Notes: a model not told the origin generated them from the letters alone. DNA of 11,190 nt from Petrotoga sp. UBA5851 (GCA_002431635.1 DJGH01000013.1:12685-23874); one strand, 5' to 3'; numbered from the stretch's first letter, positions 1-7,572 are shown. Translations and numbers: made by a program.

Positions 1-244
1 TAGCTTTTTTAAGAATCATTATTGCAGCCATGGTGACTATTCCACAGTTCAAAAAAGCAGCACCAATACCTGACAGTTTTATGTAATCTACTATAAGGAA
101 ATCAGGTTCTGTAATTATTCTGAAGATATCATCAAAAAATGTCTCATAGTTGGAAAATAAGAGACCGAAGATAATAAATGAAAAGGCGTATGTTTTGAGG
201 ATGAAAAATCTTTTTTCATTGTCGATGTAAGTTTCGTCTGCCAT
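1..244 (-). CDS. DUF1576-like integral membrane protein, N-terminal part
   Basis: The gene reads leftwards from an ATG at 242-244 and leaves the window after 81 codons, so only the N-terminus is visible. A strong GGAGGTG ribosome site lies just upstream of the ATG. The protein begins MADETYIDNEKRFFILK, followed by a hydrophobic stretch (about residues 17-32), a short amphipathic part, then a second hydrophobic segment starting around the residues DYIKLSGIGAAFLN. That phrase and the spacing of the segments resemble the start of the DUF1576 family of multi-pass membrane proteins, whose function is not known. The family assignment is from memory and rests on a short piece. The gene is the last visible one of a leftward series after tRNA-Ser and tRNA-Arg. 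No terminator was seen in the 106-base gap from tRNA-Arg, so tRNA read-through is possible. Confidence 0.7.
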   Translation of the reverse strand, partial: MADETYIDNEKRFFILKTYAFSFIIFGLLFSNYETFFDDIFRIITEPDFLIVDYIKLSGIGAAFLNCGIVTMAAIMILKKA

Positions 245-277
245 AAACACCTCCAAATTAAAGTTACTTTTTTCACA

Positions 278-307
278 ATTGTAACCAAAACTTAAAAAAT
301 ACATTAA
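278..307 (-). promoter_or_regulatory. Possible weak promoter for the DUF1576-like gene
   Basis: On the minus strand, TACAAT (complement of 278-283) matches five of six bases of a -10 box. TTAATG (complement of 302-307) sits 18 bases upstream as a poor -35. It is correctly placed for the gene starting at 244, but the -35 match is weak in AT-rich DNA and this may be chance. The rest of the 245-350 gap shows nothing recognisable. Confidence 0.25.
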
Positions 308-350
308 TTTTCACATAACAGTAGACAGAAAACTATATTTAAACAGAAAC

Positions 351-427
351 TGGCGTGCCTGGCCGGAATTGAACCGGCAATCTTTGGATCCGCAGTCCAA
401 TGCTCTATCCAATTGAGCCACAGGCAC
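351..427 (-). tRNA. tRNA-Arg with anticodon GCG
   Basis: A full cloverleaf can be folded by hand. The acceptor stem is GTGCCTG with CAGGCAC (427-421 with 361-355). The D stem is GCTC/GAGC, the anticodon stem TTGGA/TCCAA, and the T stem GCCGG/CCGGC around the loop TTCAATT. The discriminator is G and the CCA end is encoded (351-353). The anticodon loop is CTGCGGA, giving anticodon GCG (complement of 391-393), which should read CGC and, by wobble, CGU. Most bacteria read these codons with an ACG anticodon edited to ICG, so G at position 34 is unusual. The gene lies 14 bases after tRNA-Ser on the same strand and is probably cotranscribed with it from the promoter at 550-578. Confidence 0.93.
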
Positions 428-441
428 GGACATATAAAAAA

Positions 442-530
442 TGGCGGAGAGAGAGGGATTCGGACCCTCGGTAGGAAACTCCTACACTTGCTTAGCAGGC
501 AAGCGCCTTCGACCTCTCGGCCATCTCTCC
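442..530 (-). tRNA. tRNA-Ser with anticodon GCU
   Basis: This is a class II tRNA with a long variable arm. The acceptor stem is GGAGAGA with TCTCTCC (530-524 with 452-446). The anticodon stem CTTGC/GCAAG encloses the loop CTGCTAA, so the anticodon is GCU (complement of 494-496), reading AGC and AGU. The extra arm forms around GTAGGAGTTTCCTAC, and the T stem is GAGGG/CCCTC. The discriminator is G and CCA is encoded at 442-444. It is the first gene after the consensus promoter at 550-578 and is followed 14 bases later by tRNA-Arg. Confidence 0.95.
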
Positions 531-549
531 GTCTGTTCAACACTTGAAT

Positions 550-578
550 ATTATAACATCAAAGGTAGTTATTGTCAA
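550..578 (-). promoter_or_regulatory. Consensus housekeeping promoter for the tRNA-Ser/tRNA-Arg unit
   Basis: On the minus strand the -35 box is TTGACA (complement of 573-578), the spacer is exactly 17 bases, and the -10 box is TATAAT (complement of 550-555). The -10 is preceded by TGT, giving an extended -10 as well. Both hexamers match the vegetative-sigma consensus perfectly. Transcription should start near 543, leaving a leader of about a dozen bases before tRNA-Ser. The -35 box begins only 15 bases beyond the proS stop codon, and no proS terminator is visible between them. Confidence 0.9.
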
Positions 579-593
579 GACTCAGGAAATCTT

Positions 594-2327
594 TCAGTTT
601 AAAATACTCGTAGGATTATAGCCATTAAGTTTCTCAATGGCAAAGTCTACAATTTTATCAATATCGTCTATGCTAAGCATAAAACCTTGTTTTTCATTTC
701 TTAGTTTAATTTCTACTTTTCCTTCTTTTACTCCTTTCCCTGCTATAATCTTAAGAGGAATTCCTATAAGGTCAATATCTTTAAATTTGAAACCTGGAGA
801 TTCTGTTCTATCGTCTAGTATGACATCTATGTTTTTTTCAAGCAGTGCACTGTAAATTTTTTCTGCTGTCTGTACCATGGCTGTATCGCTCATTGATACA
901 GGAACAACAGCTATCTTATACGGTGCTATACTTACAGGCCATAAAATACCGTTTTCATCATGCAGCTGTTCTACAACAGCACCCATAGTTCTTGAAATTC
1001 CCCAACCATAACATCCCATTATGTAGGGATGGGGATTTCCTGTTTCATCAGTGTAATAGGCTTGCATGCTTGAGGAATACTTTGTTCCCAGTTTGAAAAC
1101 CTGACCCACTTCAATACCGCGTGCCTGTTTGAGAGGTTTTTTACAGTGAGGACAATTTTCTCCGGCTTTAACTACACGTAGATCGCTATACTTGCCGACA
1201 GTGAAGTCTCTTCCGATATTAGCGTTGATAAAGTGCTTATCTTTTTCCATTCCTCCGACTACAAAATTCATGAGAGGTTTAACCGAATCATCTGCTATTA
1301 TCTGTGGGCCTTTTAAGCCAACAGGTCCGATAAAACCTATTTCCACGCCAAAAGTATTTTTGATATCCATAGGATCACCCATATCTATAGTCTGATCCTG
1401 AAAAACGGCTCGTACTTTCGAGAGATTGATTTCATAATCCCCTCTTATAAGAGCAAGAACCCAGCCATTTCGGCCTTTAAGCAAAAGCGATTTTACAATT
1501 TTTTCAAGCGGGACGTTAAGAAAATGAGCAACCTGCTCAATGGTCTTAACATTTGGGGTATCCTTAAGCTCGATGCTTTTCTTTTCTTCGTTTTGTGAAG
1601 AAAATTCTGTAATTGCAGTAGCTTTTTCATCGGTTGCGGAGTATCCACACTCGTCGCAATAAAAAATAGTGCTTTCACCAGTCTTGGCAAGAACCTGAAA
1701 TTCATGTGAGCCGCTGCCTCCAATTGCACCAGAATCGGCTTCAACTATGGAGTAAGCAGCTCCAAGTCTTTTTACTATTCTTTCGTAAGCAGAATAAAAA
1801 TCTTTATATGACTCATCAAGAGACTCCTGAGAAGTATGAAAGGAGTAAGCATCTTTCATGATAAACTCTCTTGCTCTGAGCACTCCGAATCTCGGTCTTA
1901 TTTCGTCCCTATATTTATTGGCAATTTGATAAAGACTTATTGGAAGCTGTTTATACGAGCGCAATTCGTTTTTTACTATATAGGTTATCATCTCTTCGTG
2001 GGTTGGACCCAAGGTAAAGTCCCTGTTATGCCTGTCATTAAGTTTCATCATTTCAGGTCCGTAATCGTCCCATCTGCCCGTAGTTTTCCAAAGTTCAGCA
2101 GGCTGTATTATAGGCATCATAGTTTCCTGGCACTGTATGCTTTCCATTTCCTGTCTGACGATCTCCTCAATCTTCTTAATTACTCTAAAACCCAAGGGTA
2201 AATAAGTATACACCCCGGCGGCTACCTTACGTATAAAACCTCCCCGTATAAGAAGTTCGAGGCTTTTTATATCCGCATCTGCAGGAGCCTCTTTAAGTGT
2301 AGGTGCATATAGTTTGGAAAATCTCAA
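594..2327 (-). CDS. proS: Prolyl-tRNA synthetase, bacterial type with editing domain
   Basis: ProS is a cytoplasmic class II enzyme that charges tRNA-Pro with proline. From the chosen TTG start it has 577 residues, usual for the bacterial type. Visible in order: the N-terminal signature (LRFSKLYAPTLKEAPADAD); TLGPTHEE near residues 105-112; motif 2 with RPRFGVLRAREF near 144-155; a YbaK-like insertion domain that clears mischarged alanyl-tRNA (about 220-395), bordered by CxxC pairs (CDEC and CPHC); RGIEVGQVFKLGTKYS; motif 3 GCYGWGISR near 438; and a C-terminal anticodon-binding domain. An in-frame GTG lies three codons further out (2334-2336), but it falls inside the ribosome site. TTG at 2325-2327 has ideal spacing and lines up with the Met of other ProRS. 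The gene is divergent from metG and read towards the tRNAs. Confidence 0.97.
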   Translation of the reverse strand: MRFSKLYAPTLKEAPADADIKSLELLIRGGFIRKVAAGVYTYLPLGFRVIKKIEEIVRQEMESIQCQETMMPIIQPAELWKTTGRWDDYGPEMMKLNDRHNRDFTLGPTHEEMITYIVKNELRSYKQLPISLYQIANKYRDEIRPRFGVLRAREFIMKDAYSFHTSQESLDESYKDFYSAYERIVKRLGAAYSIVEADSGAIGGSGSHEFQVLAKTGESTIFYCDECGYSATDEKATAITEFSSQNEEKKSIELKDTPNVKTIEQVAHFLNVPLEKIVKSLLLKGRNGWVLALIRGDYEINLSKVRAVFQDQTIDMGDPMDIKNTFGVEIGFIGPVGLKGPQIIADDSVKPLMNFVVGGMEKDKHFINANIGRDFTVGKYSDLRVVKAGENCPHCKKPLKQARGIEVGQVFKLGTKYSSSMQAYYTDETGNPHPYIMGCYGWGISRTMGAVVEQLHDENGILWPVSIAPYKIAVVPVSMSDTAMVQTAEKIYSALLEKNIDVILDDRTESPGFKFKDIDLIGIPLKIIAGKGVKEGKVEIKLRNEKQGFMLSIDDIDKIVDFAIEKLNGYNPTSILN

Positions 2328-2332
2328 ATTGC

Positions 2333-2342
2333 TCACTCCCTT
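2333..2342 (-). promoter_or_regulatory. Ribosome binding site that fixes the proS start at TTG
   Basis: On the minus strand the sequence AAGGGAGTGA matches eight of ten bases of the anti-Shine-Dalgarno complement. It ends five bases before the TTG at 2325-2327. The upstream GTG at 2334-2336 lies within this site and has no ribosome site of its own at a workable distance. The SPOR-type gene shows the same five-base arrangement. Confidence 0.7.
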
Positions 2343-2355
2343 AACATTTATTTTT

Positions 2356-2396
2356 ACAATTATACCATAAGGGTATACACTTTATGGTATAATTGT
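2356..2396. promoter_or_regulatory. Inverted repeat holding divergent extended -10 promoters for proS and metG
   Basis: Arms 2356-2370 and 2382-2396 are perfect 15-bp inverted repeats separated by 11 bases. Each arm contains TGGTATAAT, an extended -10 box. The plus-strand box at 2388-2393 points to metG and the minus-strand box (complement of 2359-2364) points to proS. The two boxes are 23 bases apart, so each promoter's -35 zone (CCATAA in both cases, a poor match) lies beside the other promoter's -10. Expected starts are near 2400 and 2352, so the repeat would lie outside both transcripts. That argues for a DNA-level role, either promoter symmetry or an operator. No T-box or other riboswitch fits in the roughly 112-base gap. 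Confidence 0.65.
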
Positions 2397-2439
2397 TTTA
2401 AAGAATTATAGCTTAAAAAGTTTATGGAGGTGAATCACA

Positions 2440-4416
2440 GTGGTTAAGAAATTCTATGTTACCACTCCGATTTATTATGTAAATTCTGAACCGCATATTG
2501 GATCTTCCTATACTACAATAGTGGCGGATATAATTGCCAGATACAAAAGAATGATGGGGTTTGACGTTTTTTTTCTGACGGGAACAGATGAGCATGGTCA
2601 GAAAGTTATGCAGGCGGCAAAAGAAAGCGGAGTAACTCCAAAAGAGCATGTGGACAGGCTTTCAGCAAAATTTAGAGACCTATGGGAAAAGCTGGAGATC
2701 ACTAATGATATGTTCATAAGAACAACCGATGATTTTCATGAAAGAACAGTTCAAGCATTCATTAAAAAAATGATGGACAACGGTGATATATACAAAGGAA
2801 AGTATGAGGGATGGTACTGTGTTCCAGATGAAACCTTCTGGACTGATGAAGATATAATATCAGAAAACGGTAAAAAGCTTTGTCCTCAATGTAAAAGAGA
2901 AGTAAAATGGGTTGAGGAAGAAAATTATTTTTTTAGACTATCAAAGTATAATGACAAACTTCTTAAGTATTATGAAGAACATCCGGAGTTCATGGAGCCG
3001 GACTTCAGAAGGAATGAGATGCTTCAGATAATACGTTCTGGGCTTAAGGACTTAAGTATAAGCAGAACCACTTTTGATTGGGGAATTCCTATGCCGGATG
3101 ATCCCAAGCATGTTGTTTATGTCTGGGTTGATGCTCTTATAAATTATCTGAGTGCTCTTGGATATGCTGAAAATGATCAGAAATTTCATAATTACTGGCC
3201 TGCAGATCTTCACCTTATAGGAAAAGAAATAAACAGATTTCATTCAATAATATGGCCTGCAATGCTTATGTCGGCCGGATTAGAGCTTCCAACAAAGGTT
3301 TTTGCTCATGGATGGCTTACGGTAAATGGTGAAAAGATCTCTAAATCTCTTGGCAATGCCATAAGTCCTATTGAGCTTATGGATGTTTATGGTAGAGATC
3401 CTGTAAGATACTATCTTTTAAGGGATATTAATTTCGGAAGAGACGGTGATTTTTCAGAGGATAATCTGATAAGCCGTTTTAATGCTGACTTAGTCAATGA
3501 CTTGAGTAATCTTGTACACAGAACCCTTTCCATGTGTGAAAAGTACTTTGATGGTGTAATACCTGTGTTTTCAGGCAAAGACGATAGTCCAGACAAGGAT
3601 CTTTACTCAATAATACAGAGTAATGTAAAAAAGTATAAAGATAACATGGATCACTATCAATTTACCCAGGCTCTTGAATCGATATGGGAAATAATAAGAT
3701 ACGCAAACAAGTATATCGATCTTACCGAACCATGGAAACTGGATAAACAAGATAATGGGCGCGAAAGACTTTCCAAAGTTATTTACAATCTTATAGATTC
3801 GATAAGGATAGTTTCAGTTTTAATAAGTCCTGTTATGCCAGACACATCTGAACAGATTCTTAAAAAAATCGGATATGGCCAAGATCACCTTGCAGAAGAA
3901 AATTTTGAATTGCATAGACTTTCTTCTAATGTGAAAACAGATAAAGGGAATCCTGTGTTTATGAGAATTGATACAGCCCAATGGGAAAAAGTTATAAAAA
4001 TAAAATCACCAGATATTAAACAGAACAGCTTTGCACCTTCAATTAAGAAAGATGAGACAGTTAACCAAGAAAAGAAAGACAACATTATTTCTCTGATTGA
4101 AATAGAAGACTTTAAAAAGGTAGACCTGAGAGTGGCACTTGTGAAAAGTGCTGAGAATATAATAAAGTCAGAAAAACTTTTGAAACTGTCATTGGATATG
4201 GGAGAACTCGGAATCCGGCAGGTAGTAGCCGGGATAGCAAAGTTTTATACTCCGCAGGAAATTACAGGAAAAAAAATTGTGGTGCTTTCAAATCTAAAAC
4301 CTACGAAGCTTATGGGGATAGAGTCCTGTGGAATGCTTCTGGCAGCTAAAATAAACGATAAGCTTTCAGTGCTGATTGCGGATAGAGATCTAGAGCCGGG
4401 AGCAAAAATATCATAG
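2440..4416 (+). CDS. metG: Methionyl-tRNA synthetase with fused C-terminal tRNA-binding domain
   Basis: MetG is a cytoplasmic class I enzyme that charges both initiator and elongator tRNA-Met. The 658-residue protein starts with FYVTTPIYYVNSEPHIGS, whose HIGS (19-22) is the class I HIGH motif. The connective-peptide metal knuckle has C127, C148 and C151, with Asp at 130 where some relatives have Cys. The KMSKS loop is KISKS at 299-303, within HGWLTVNGEKISKSLGN. An alpha-helical anticodon domain follows, then a linker and an OB-fold tRNA-binding domain from about 548 to the end (DLRVALVKSAE, QVVAGIAKFY, NLKPTKLMGIESCGM), which usually also dimerises the enzyme. The start is GTG with GGAGGTGA six bases upstream. 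It is the first gene of the long rightward series and is driven from the inverted-repeat promoter. gyrA follows after 27 bases. Confidence 0.97.
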   Translation: MVKKFYVTTPIYYVNSEPHIGSSYTTIVADIIARYKRMMGFDVFFLTGTDEHGQKVMQAAKESGVTPKEHVDRLSAKFRDLWEKLEITNDMFIRTTDDFHERTVQAFIKKMMDNGDIYKGKYEGWYCVPDETFWTDEDIISENGKKLCPQCKREVKWVEEENYFFRLSKYNDKLLKYYEEHPEFMEPDFRRNEMLQIIRSGLKDLSISRTTFDWGIPMPDDPKHVVYVWVDALINYLSALGYAENDQKFHNYWPADLHLIGKEINRFHSIIWPAMLMSAGLELPTKVFAHGWLTVNGEKISKSLGNAISPIELMDVYGRDPVRYYLLRDINFGRDGDFSEDNLISRFNADLVNDLSNLVHRTLSMCEKYFDGVIPVFSGKDDSPDKDLYSIIQSNVKKYKDNMDHYQFTQALESIWEIIRYANKYIDLTEPWKLDKQDNGRERLSKVIYNLIDSIRIVSVLISPVMPDTSEQILKKIGYGQDHLAEENFELHRLSSNVKTDKGNPVFMRIDTAQWEKVIKIKSPDIKQNSFAPSIKKDETVNQEKKDNIISLIEIEDFKKVDLRVALVKSAENIIKSEKLLKLSLDMGELGIRQVVAGIAKFYTPQEITGKKIVVLSNLKPTKLMGIESCGMLLAAKINDKLSVLIADRDLEPGAKIS

Positions 4417-4443
4417 AATTTATTTTGTACAGGAGGAATTTTT

Positions 4444-6942
4444 GTGTCAGAAAATGAAATGAATGAAAAAAACAATATTGATCCGCAGCATTTTGAGAAT
4501 ATAACAGAGAAAAGGTTTGTCGATGAAATGAAGAATTCATACCTGCTTTATTCGATGAGTGTTTTGATAAGCAGGGCCATTCCTGATGCAAGAGATGGTT
4601 TTAAGCCTGTTCAGAGGAGAATTCTTTATGGTATGAATGAACTTGGACTTAAACACAATACTTCGTACAAAAAATGTGCCCGTATTGTCGGTGAAGTAAT
4701 GGGAAAGTATCATCCGCATGGAGATGGTTCTATATACGACGCCCTTGTACGTATGGCGCAGGACTTTTCAATGAGATATATGCTTGTTGACGGACAGGGA
4801 AATTTTGGTTCAATAGATCGGGATCCGGCAGCAGCCATGAGGTATACCGAGGCTAAAATGCAGAGTATGTCAGAGTATATGCTCAATGACCTTGATAAGG
4901 ATACTGTAAATTTTGTAGATAATTTTGATGGTTCTCTAAGGGAGCCGGAGGTACTTCCAACTAAACTTCCGAATCTTCTTATGAACGGTGCAAGTGGAAT
5001 CGCCGTAGGAATGGCTACCAATATACCGCCTCATAATCTGGGTGAATTGGTTAAGGGATTCAAGTATCTTATTGAAAATCCTGACTGTCAAACTTCAGAA
5101 CTTATGCAGTTTATTAAGGGACCTGATTTTCCTACCGGCGGAATAATAGTTGACGCGGAAAACATTTTAAGTATGTATGAGACAGGCAGGGGGAAGTTTA
5201 CAGTTAGAGGCAGATATGAGATAGCCGAAGATAAGAGCGGTCAGGCTATAGTTGTTACTGAGATTCCCTATAATGTCTCAAAAGTTGATATAATAGAACA
5301 GATAGTTGCTTATGCTGAAAGAATGAGAGATAATAAGCAGGATTCTGGTATAAGGGATATACGCGACGAATCTGACAGGCATGGTATGAGGCTTGTTATT
5401 GAGCTTAAAAGAAATGCGAATGTAAATAAGCTTACCAACGATCTCCTAAAACATACATCTCTGCAGACGACTTTTGCTGTTCAGATGAATGTTGTGTATA
5501 ACAGAAAACCTGTGATGATGACTCTTAAAGAGATTATGAATACTTTTGTTGAGCACAGAGTCGATGTAGTCACACGTAGGACGCAGTATGAGCTTAACAA
5601 AGCCAGAAAAAGGGCTCATATAGTAGAGGGTCTTATAAAAGCGGTACAGGGAATAGATACTGTGATAGATGTCATAAGAAATTCCGAAAGTGATGAAGCT
5701 ATAATAAGTAATCTTATGAGTATCATAGGTGTGACGGAAGAACAGGCAAAAGCTATTGCAGATCTTAAACTCAAGAGTTTGTCAAAGTTGGAAATCAATA
5801 AGTTCAGGCAGGAGCTTGAGCAGTTGAATATTGAGATTTCGCGTTGCATAAAAGTACTTCAAGACAGAAGTTCTCTTATGCAGATAATTGAAAGTGAATT
5901 TGATGAAGTTGACCAAAAGTTTGGAGATGAAAGAAAAACTGAGATAATATATGGAAAATCCGAATTAAAAAGTCCAGAGGAACTTATTGAAGATCAAGAA
6001 GTTGTGGTTGTCCTGACTCAGTGGGGATACATAAAGTCTATAAATTCAGTCGAATATAAGCTGCAAGGAAGGGGAGGTAAAGGCGCAAAAGCAATAAAGA
6101 TAGGTGATAACGATACCATACTCCAGGTTATTCATACCAGAAGGCTTTCCAAACTGATGTTTATAACTTCTGCCGGCAAGGCATACCAAATACCAACGTA
6201 TGAGATAGATATGAGTTCGAAAGATACAAAAGGTGTTCATATTGCTAACTATCTTTCCATGCAGGAAGGAGAGAAAATTAAGACTATTGTAAGTATATCC
6301 CTAGACGGAGATTATGATAAAGATGTGATGATATTTACCAAAAAGGGAAAAGTGAAAAAAACATCTCTGCGGGAGTTTGCAAATTCCAAACGTTCTGGAG
6401 TGAGAGCAGTTAGCCTTAATGAAGATGATGCAGTTGTAGATTCGATAATAGTTGAAAAAGAGGAAGGAAAAATTCTGACTGTAACAAAGCACGGTATGGC
6501 GATATGTTTTAACATATCAGATGTAAGACTCATGGGAAGAACTGCAATCGGAGTCAATGCAATGAAAATAAGAAAAGATGACGAAATTGTCAATGCAGTC
6601 CTGATAGAGGACAGCAAAAAGCTTCTTATAATGACTCAGAACGGATATGCCAAGAGAGAGAGCTTTGATGAGTACAGAATACAGATAAGGGGCGGTATCG
6701 GAGTAAAAACTCTGAAAAATATAAAGAAAATAGGTCCTATAGTTTCAGCGATAGCTGTTTCTGACGATAATCATCTGTTGGCATTTACGACCAACGGTAA
6801 AGCTATAAGATTTTCTGTCGATTCAATACCTGTTTTGAGCAGGGTGACACAGGGAGTAATTGCACTTAGGCTCGACGAGAACGATACTACCATGGGTTTG
6901 GCGATTGTAAAAGAAGAAGAAGAACTTTTAAAGGAGGAGTAG
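4444..6942 (+). CDS. gyrA: DNA gyrase subunit A
   Basis: GyrA is the DNA-cleaving subunit of gyrase (A2B2), which introduces negative supercoils using ATP. The 832-residue protein has the N-terminal winged-helix and tower domains with catalytic Tyr134 in AAMRYTEAK. The QRDR reads YHPHGDGSIYD with Asp99 kept, but Gly95 stands where E. coli has Ser83. A coiled-coil gate follows, then the six-bladed C-terminal DNA-wrapping domain from about 505. The GyrA-box is QGRGGKG at 541-547, against canonical QRRGGKG. This box favours gyrase over topoisomerase IV ParC. The C-terminus is a short acidic tail. The start is GTG with AGGAGG at 4431-4436. gyrB is not in the window. lexA follows after two bases, so the two are very likely cotranscribed and perhaps translationally coupled. 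Confidence 0.95.
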   Translation: MSENEMNEKNNIDPQHFENITEKRFVDEMKNSYLLYSMSVLISRAIPDARDGFKPVQRRILYGMNELGLKHNTSYKKCARIVGEVMGKYHPHGDGSIYDALVRMAQDFSMRYMLVDGQGNFGSIDRDPAAAMRYTEAKMQSMSEYMLNDLDKDTVNFVDNFDGSLREPEVLPTKLPNLLMNGASGIAVGMATNIPPHNLGELVKGFKYLIENPDCQTSELMQFIKGPDFPTGGIIVDAENILSMYETGRGKFTVRGRYEIAEDKSGQAIVVTEIPYNVSKVDIIEQIVAYAERMRDNKQDSGIRDIRDESDRHGMRLVIELKRNANVNKLTNDLLKHTSLQTTFAVQMNVVYNRKPVMMTLKEIMNTFVEHRVDVVTRRTQYELNKARKRAHIVEGLIKAVQGIDTVIDVIRNSESDEAIISNLMSIIGVTEEQAKAIADLKLKSLSKLEINKFRQELEQLNIEISRCIKVLQDRSSLMQIIESEFDEVDQKFGDERKTEIIYGKSELKSPEELIEDQEVVVVLTQWGYIKSINSVEYKLQGRGGKGAKAIKIGDNDTILQVIHTRRLSKLMFITSAGKAYQIPTYEIDMSSKDTKGVHIANYLSMQEGEKIKTIVSISLDGDYDKDVMIFTKKGKVKKTSLREFANSKRSGVRAVSLNEDDAVVDSIIVEKEEGKILTVTKHGMAICFNISDVRLMGRTAIGVNAMKIRKDDEIVNAVLIEDSKKLLIMTQNGYAKRESFDEYRIQIRGGIGVKTLKNIKKIGPIVSAIAVSDDNHLLAFTTNGKAIRFSVDSIPVLSRVTQGVIALRLDENDTTMGLAIVKEEEELLKEE

Positions 6943-6944
6943 AA

Positions 6945-7559
6945 TTGAAAACATTGACTAAAAGGCAGGAACAAATCCTGGAATTTATTAAGTCATATGT
7001 TTCAAAAAATGGTTATCCGCCTACCATAAGAGATATAAATCAGAATTTCTCAATGAAGAGTCCCAGAGCAGCTCATAAGCATCTTTTGGTACTGGAAAAA
7101 AAAGGCTATATAGAAAGAAACGGTGTGTCACGCGGAATAAAACTAACGGCTAAATCAGGAGATATATTTACAAAAGAAAAACTGGTTCCTATAGTTGGTA
7201 AAGTGGCTGCAGGAGAAGCGATAGAAGCGATTGAGAATGTTACCGATTTTATACCTTTACCTGCAAATTTTTTTACAGAATCAGCGGATTACTTTGGTCT
7301 GAGGGTGGAGGGTACCTCGATGATAGAAGCGCATATTGTTACTGATGACTACGTAATAATAAAAAAACAGGATTCTGCATCTGATGGCGATATAGTTGTA
7401 GCTCTCATAGACGATAACTATGCAACTTTGAAAAGATTTAAAGGTGGTACTGATATGATTCATCTTATTCCTGAAAACAAAAATATGGACATAATAGAAG
7501 TTGAACCCCAAAGGCTTAAGATTCAGGGGAAGATGGTTGGACTGATCCGAAAGCTCTGA
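6945..7559 (+). CDS. lexA: SOS repressor LexA
   Basis: LexA represses DNA-repair genes until RecA filaments trigger its self-cleavage. The protein has 204 residues, the usual length. The N-terminal winged helix-turn-helix (about 1-65) opens TKRQEQILEFIKSY and has GYPPTIRDI, a family hallmark. The cleavage bond is Ala89-Gly90 in GKVAAGEAIEA. The protease dyad is Ser125 (GTSM, where most members have GDSM) and Lys163 (ATLKRF). The start is TTG at 6945, two bases after the gyrA stop, with AAGGAGG at 6931-6937 inside the end of gyrA. No intergenic promoter or operator is possible here, so expression probably depends on the metG-gyrA transcript or on a site inside gyrA. No Gram-positive-type CGAAC-N4-GTTCG box was seen by eye. 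An A8 run occurs near codons 51-53. Confidence 0.95.
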   Translation: MKTLTKRQEQILEFIKSYVSKNGYPPTIRDINQNFSMKSPRAAHKHLLVLEKKGYIERNGVSRGIKLTAKSGDIFTKEKLVPIVGKVAAGEAIEAIENVTDFIPLPANFFTESADYFGLRVEGTSMIEAHIVTDDYVIIKKQDSASDGDIVVALIDDNYATLKRFKGGTDMIHLIPENKNMDIIEVEPQRLKIQGKMVGLIRKL

Positions 7560-7572
7560 ACTGGAGGTTATC

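Noticed and set aside
304..543. 79-codon minus-strand open frame over the two tRNAs
   Set aside because: Both tRNAs fold fully. The frame is simply the translation of tRNA sequence.
1836..2201. 121-codon open frame antisense to proS
   Set aside because: It lies wholly inside proS, which is firmly identified. It has no recognisable protein features and no ribosome site, so it is a shadow frame.
2356..2396. Inverted repeat as a bidirectional terminator
   Set aside because: It lies upstream of both genes, no proper T-run follows either arm, and both arms carry -10 boxes, so a promoter or operator explains it better.
2337..2439. T-box or SAM riboswitch leader for metG or proS
   Set aside because: The whole divergent gap is about 112 bases. 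The predicted leaders are only about 25 and 40 bases, and no T-box sequence or antiterminator is visible.
2818..2895. MetRS metal knuckle with Asp130 in place of a Cys
   Set aside because: Cys-x-x-Asp and metal-free variants occur, to my knowledge, in other bacterial MetRS. This is normal family variation and not loss of function.
7097..7104. A8 run in lexA as a programmed frameshift site
   Set aside because: The reading frame is continuous through the run, gives normal LexA sequence, and no alternative frame product or stimulatory structure was seen.
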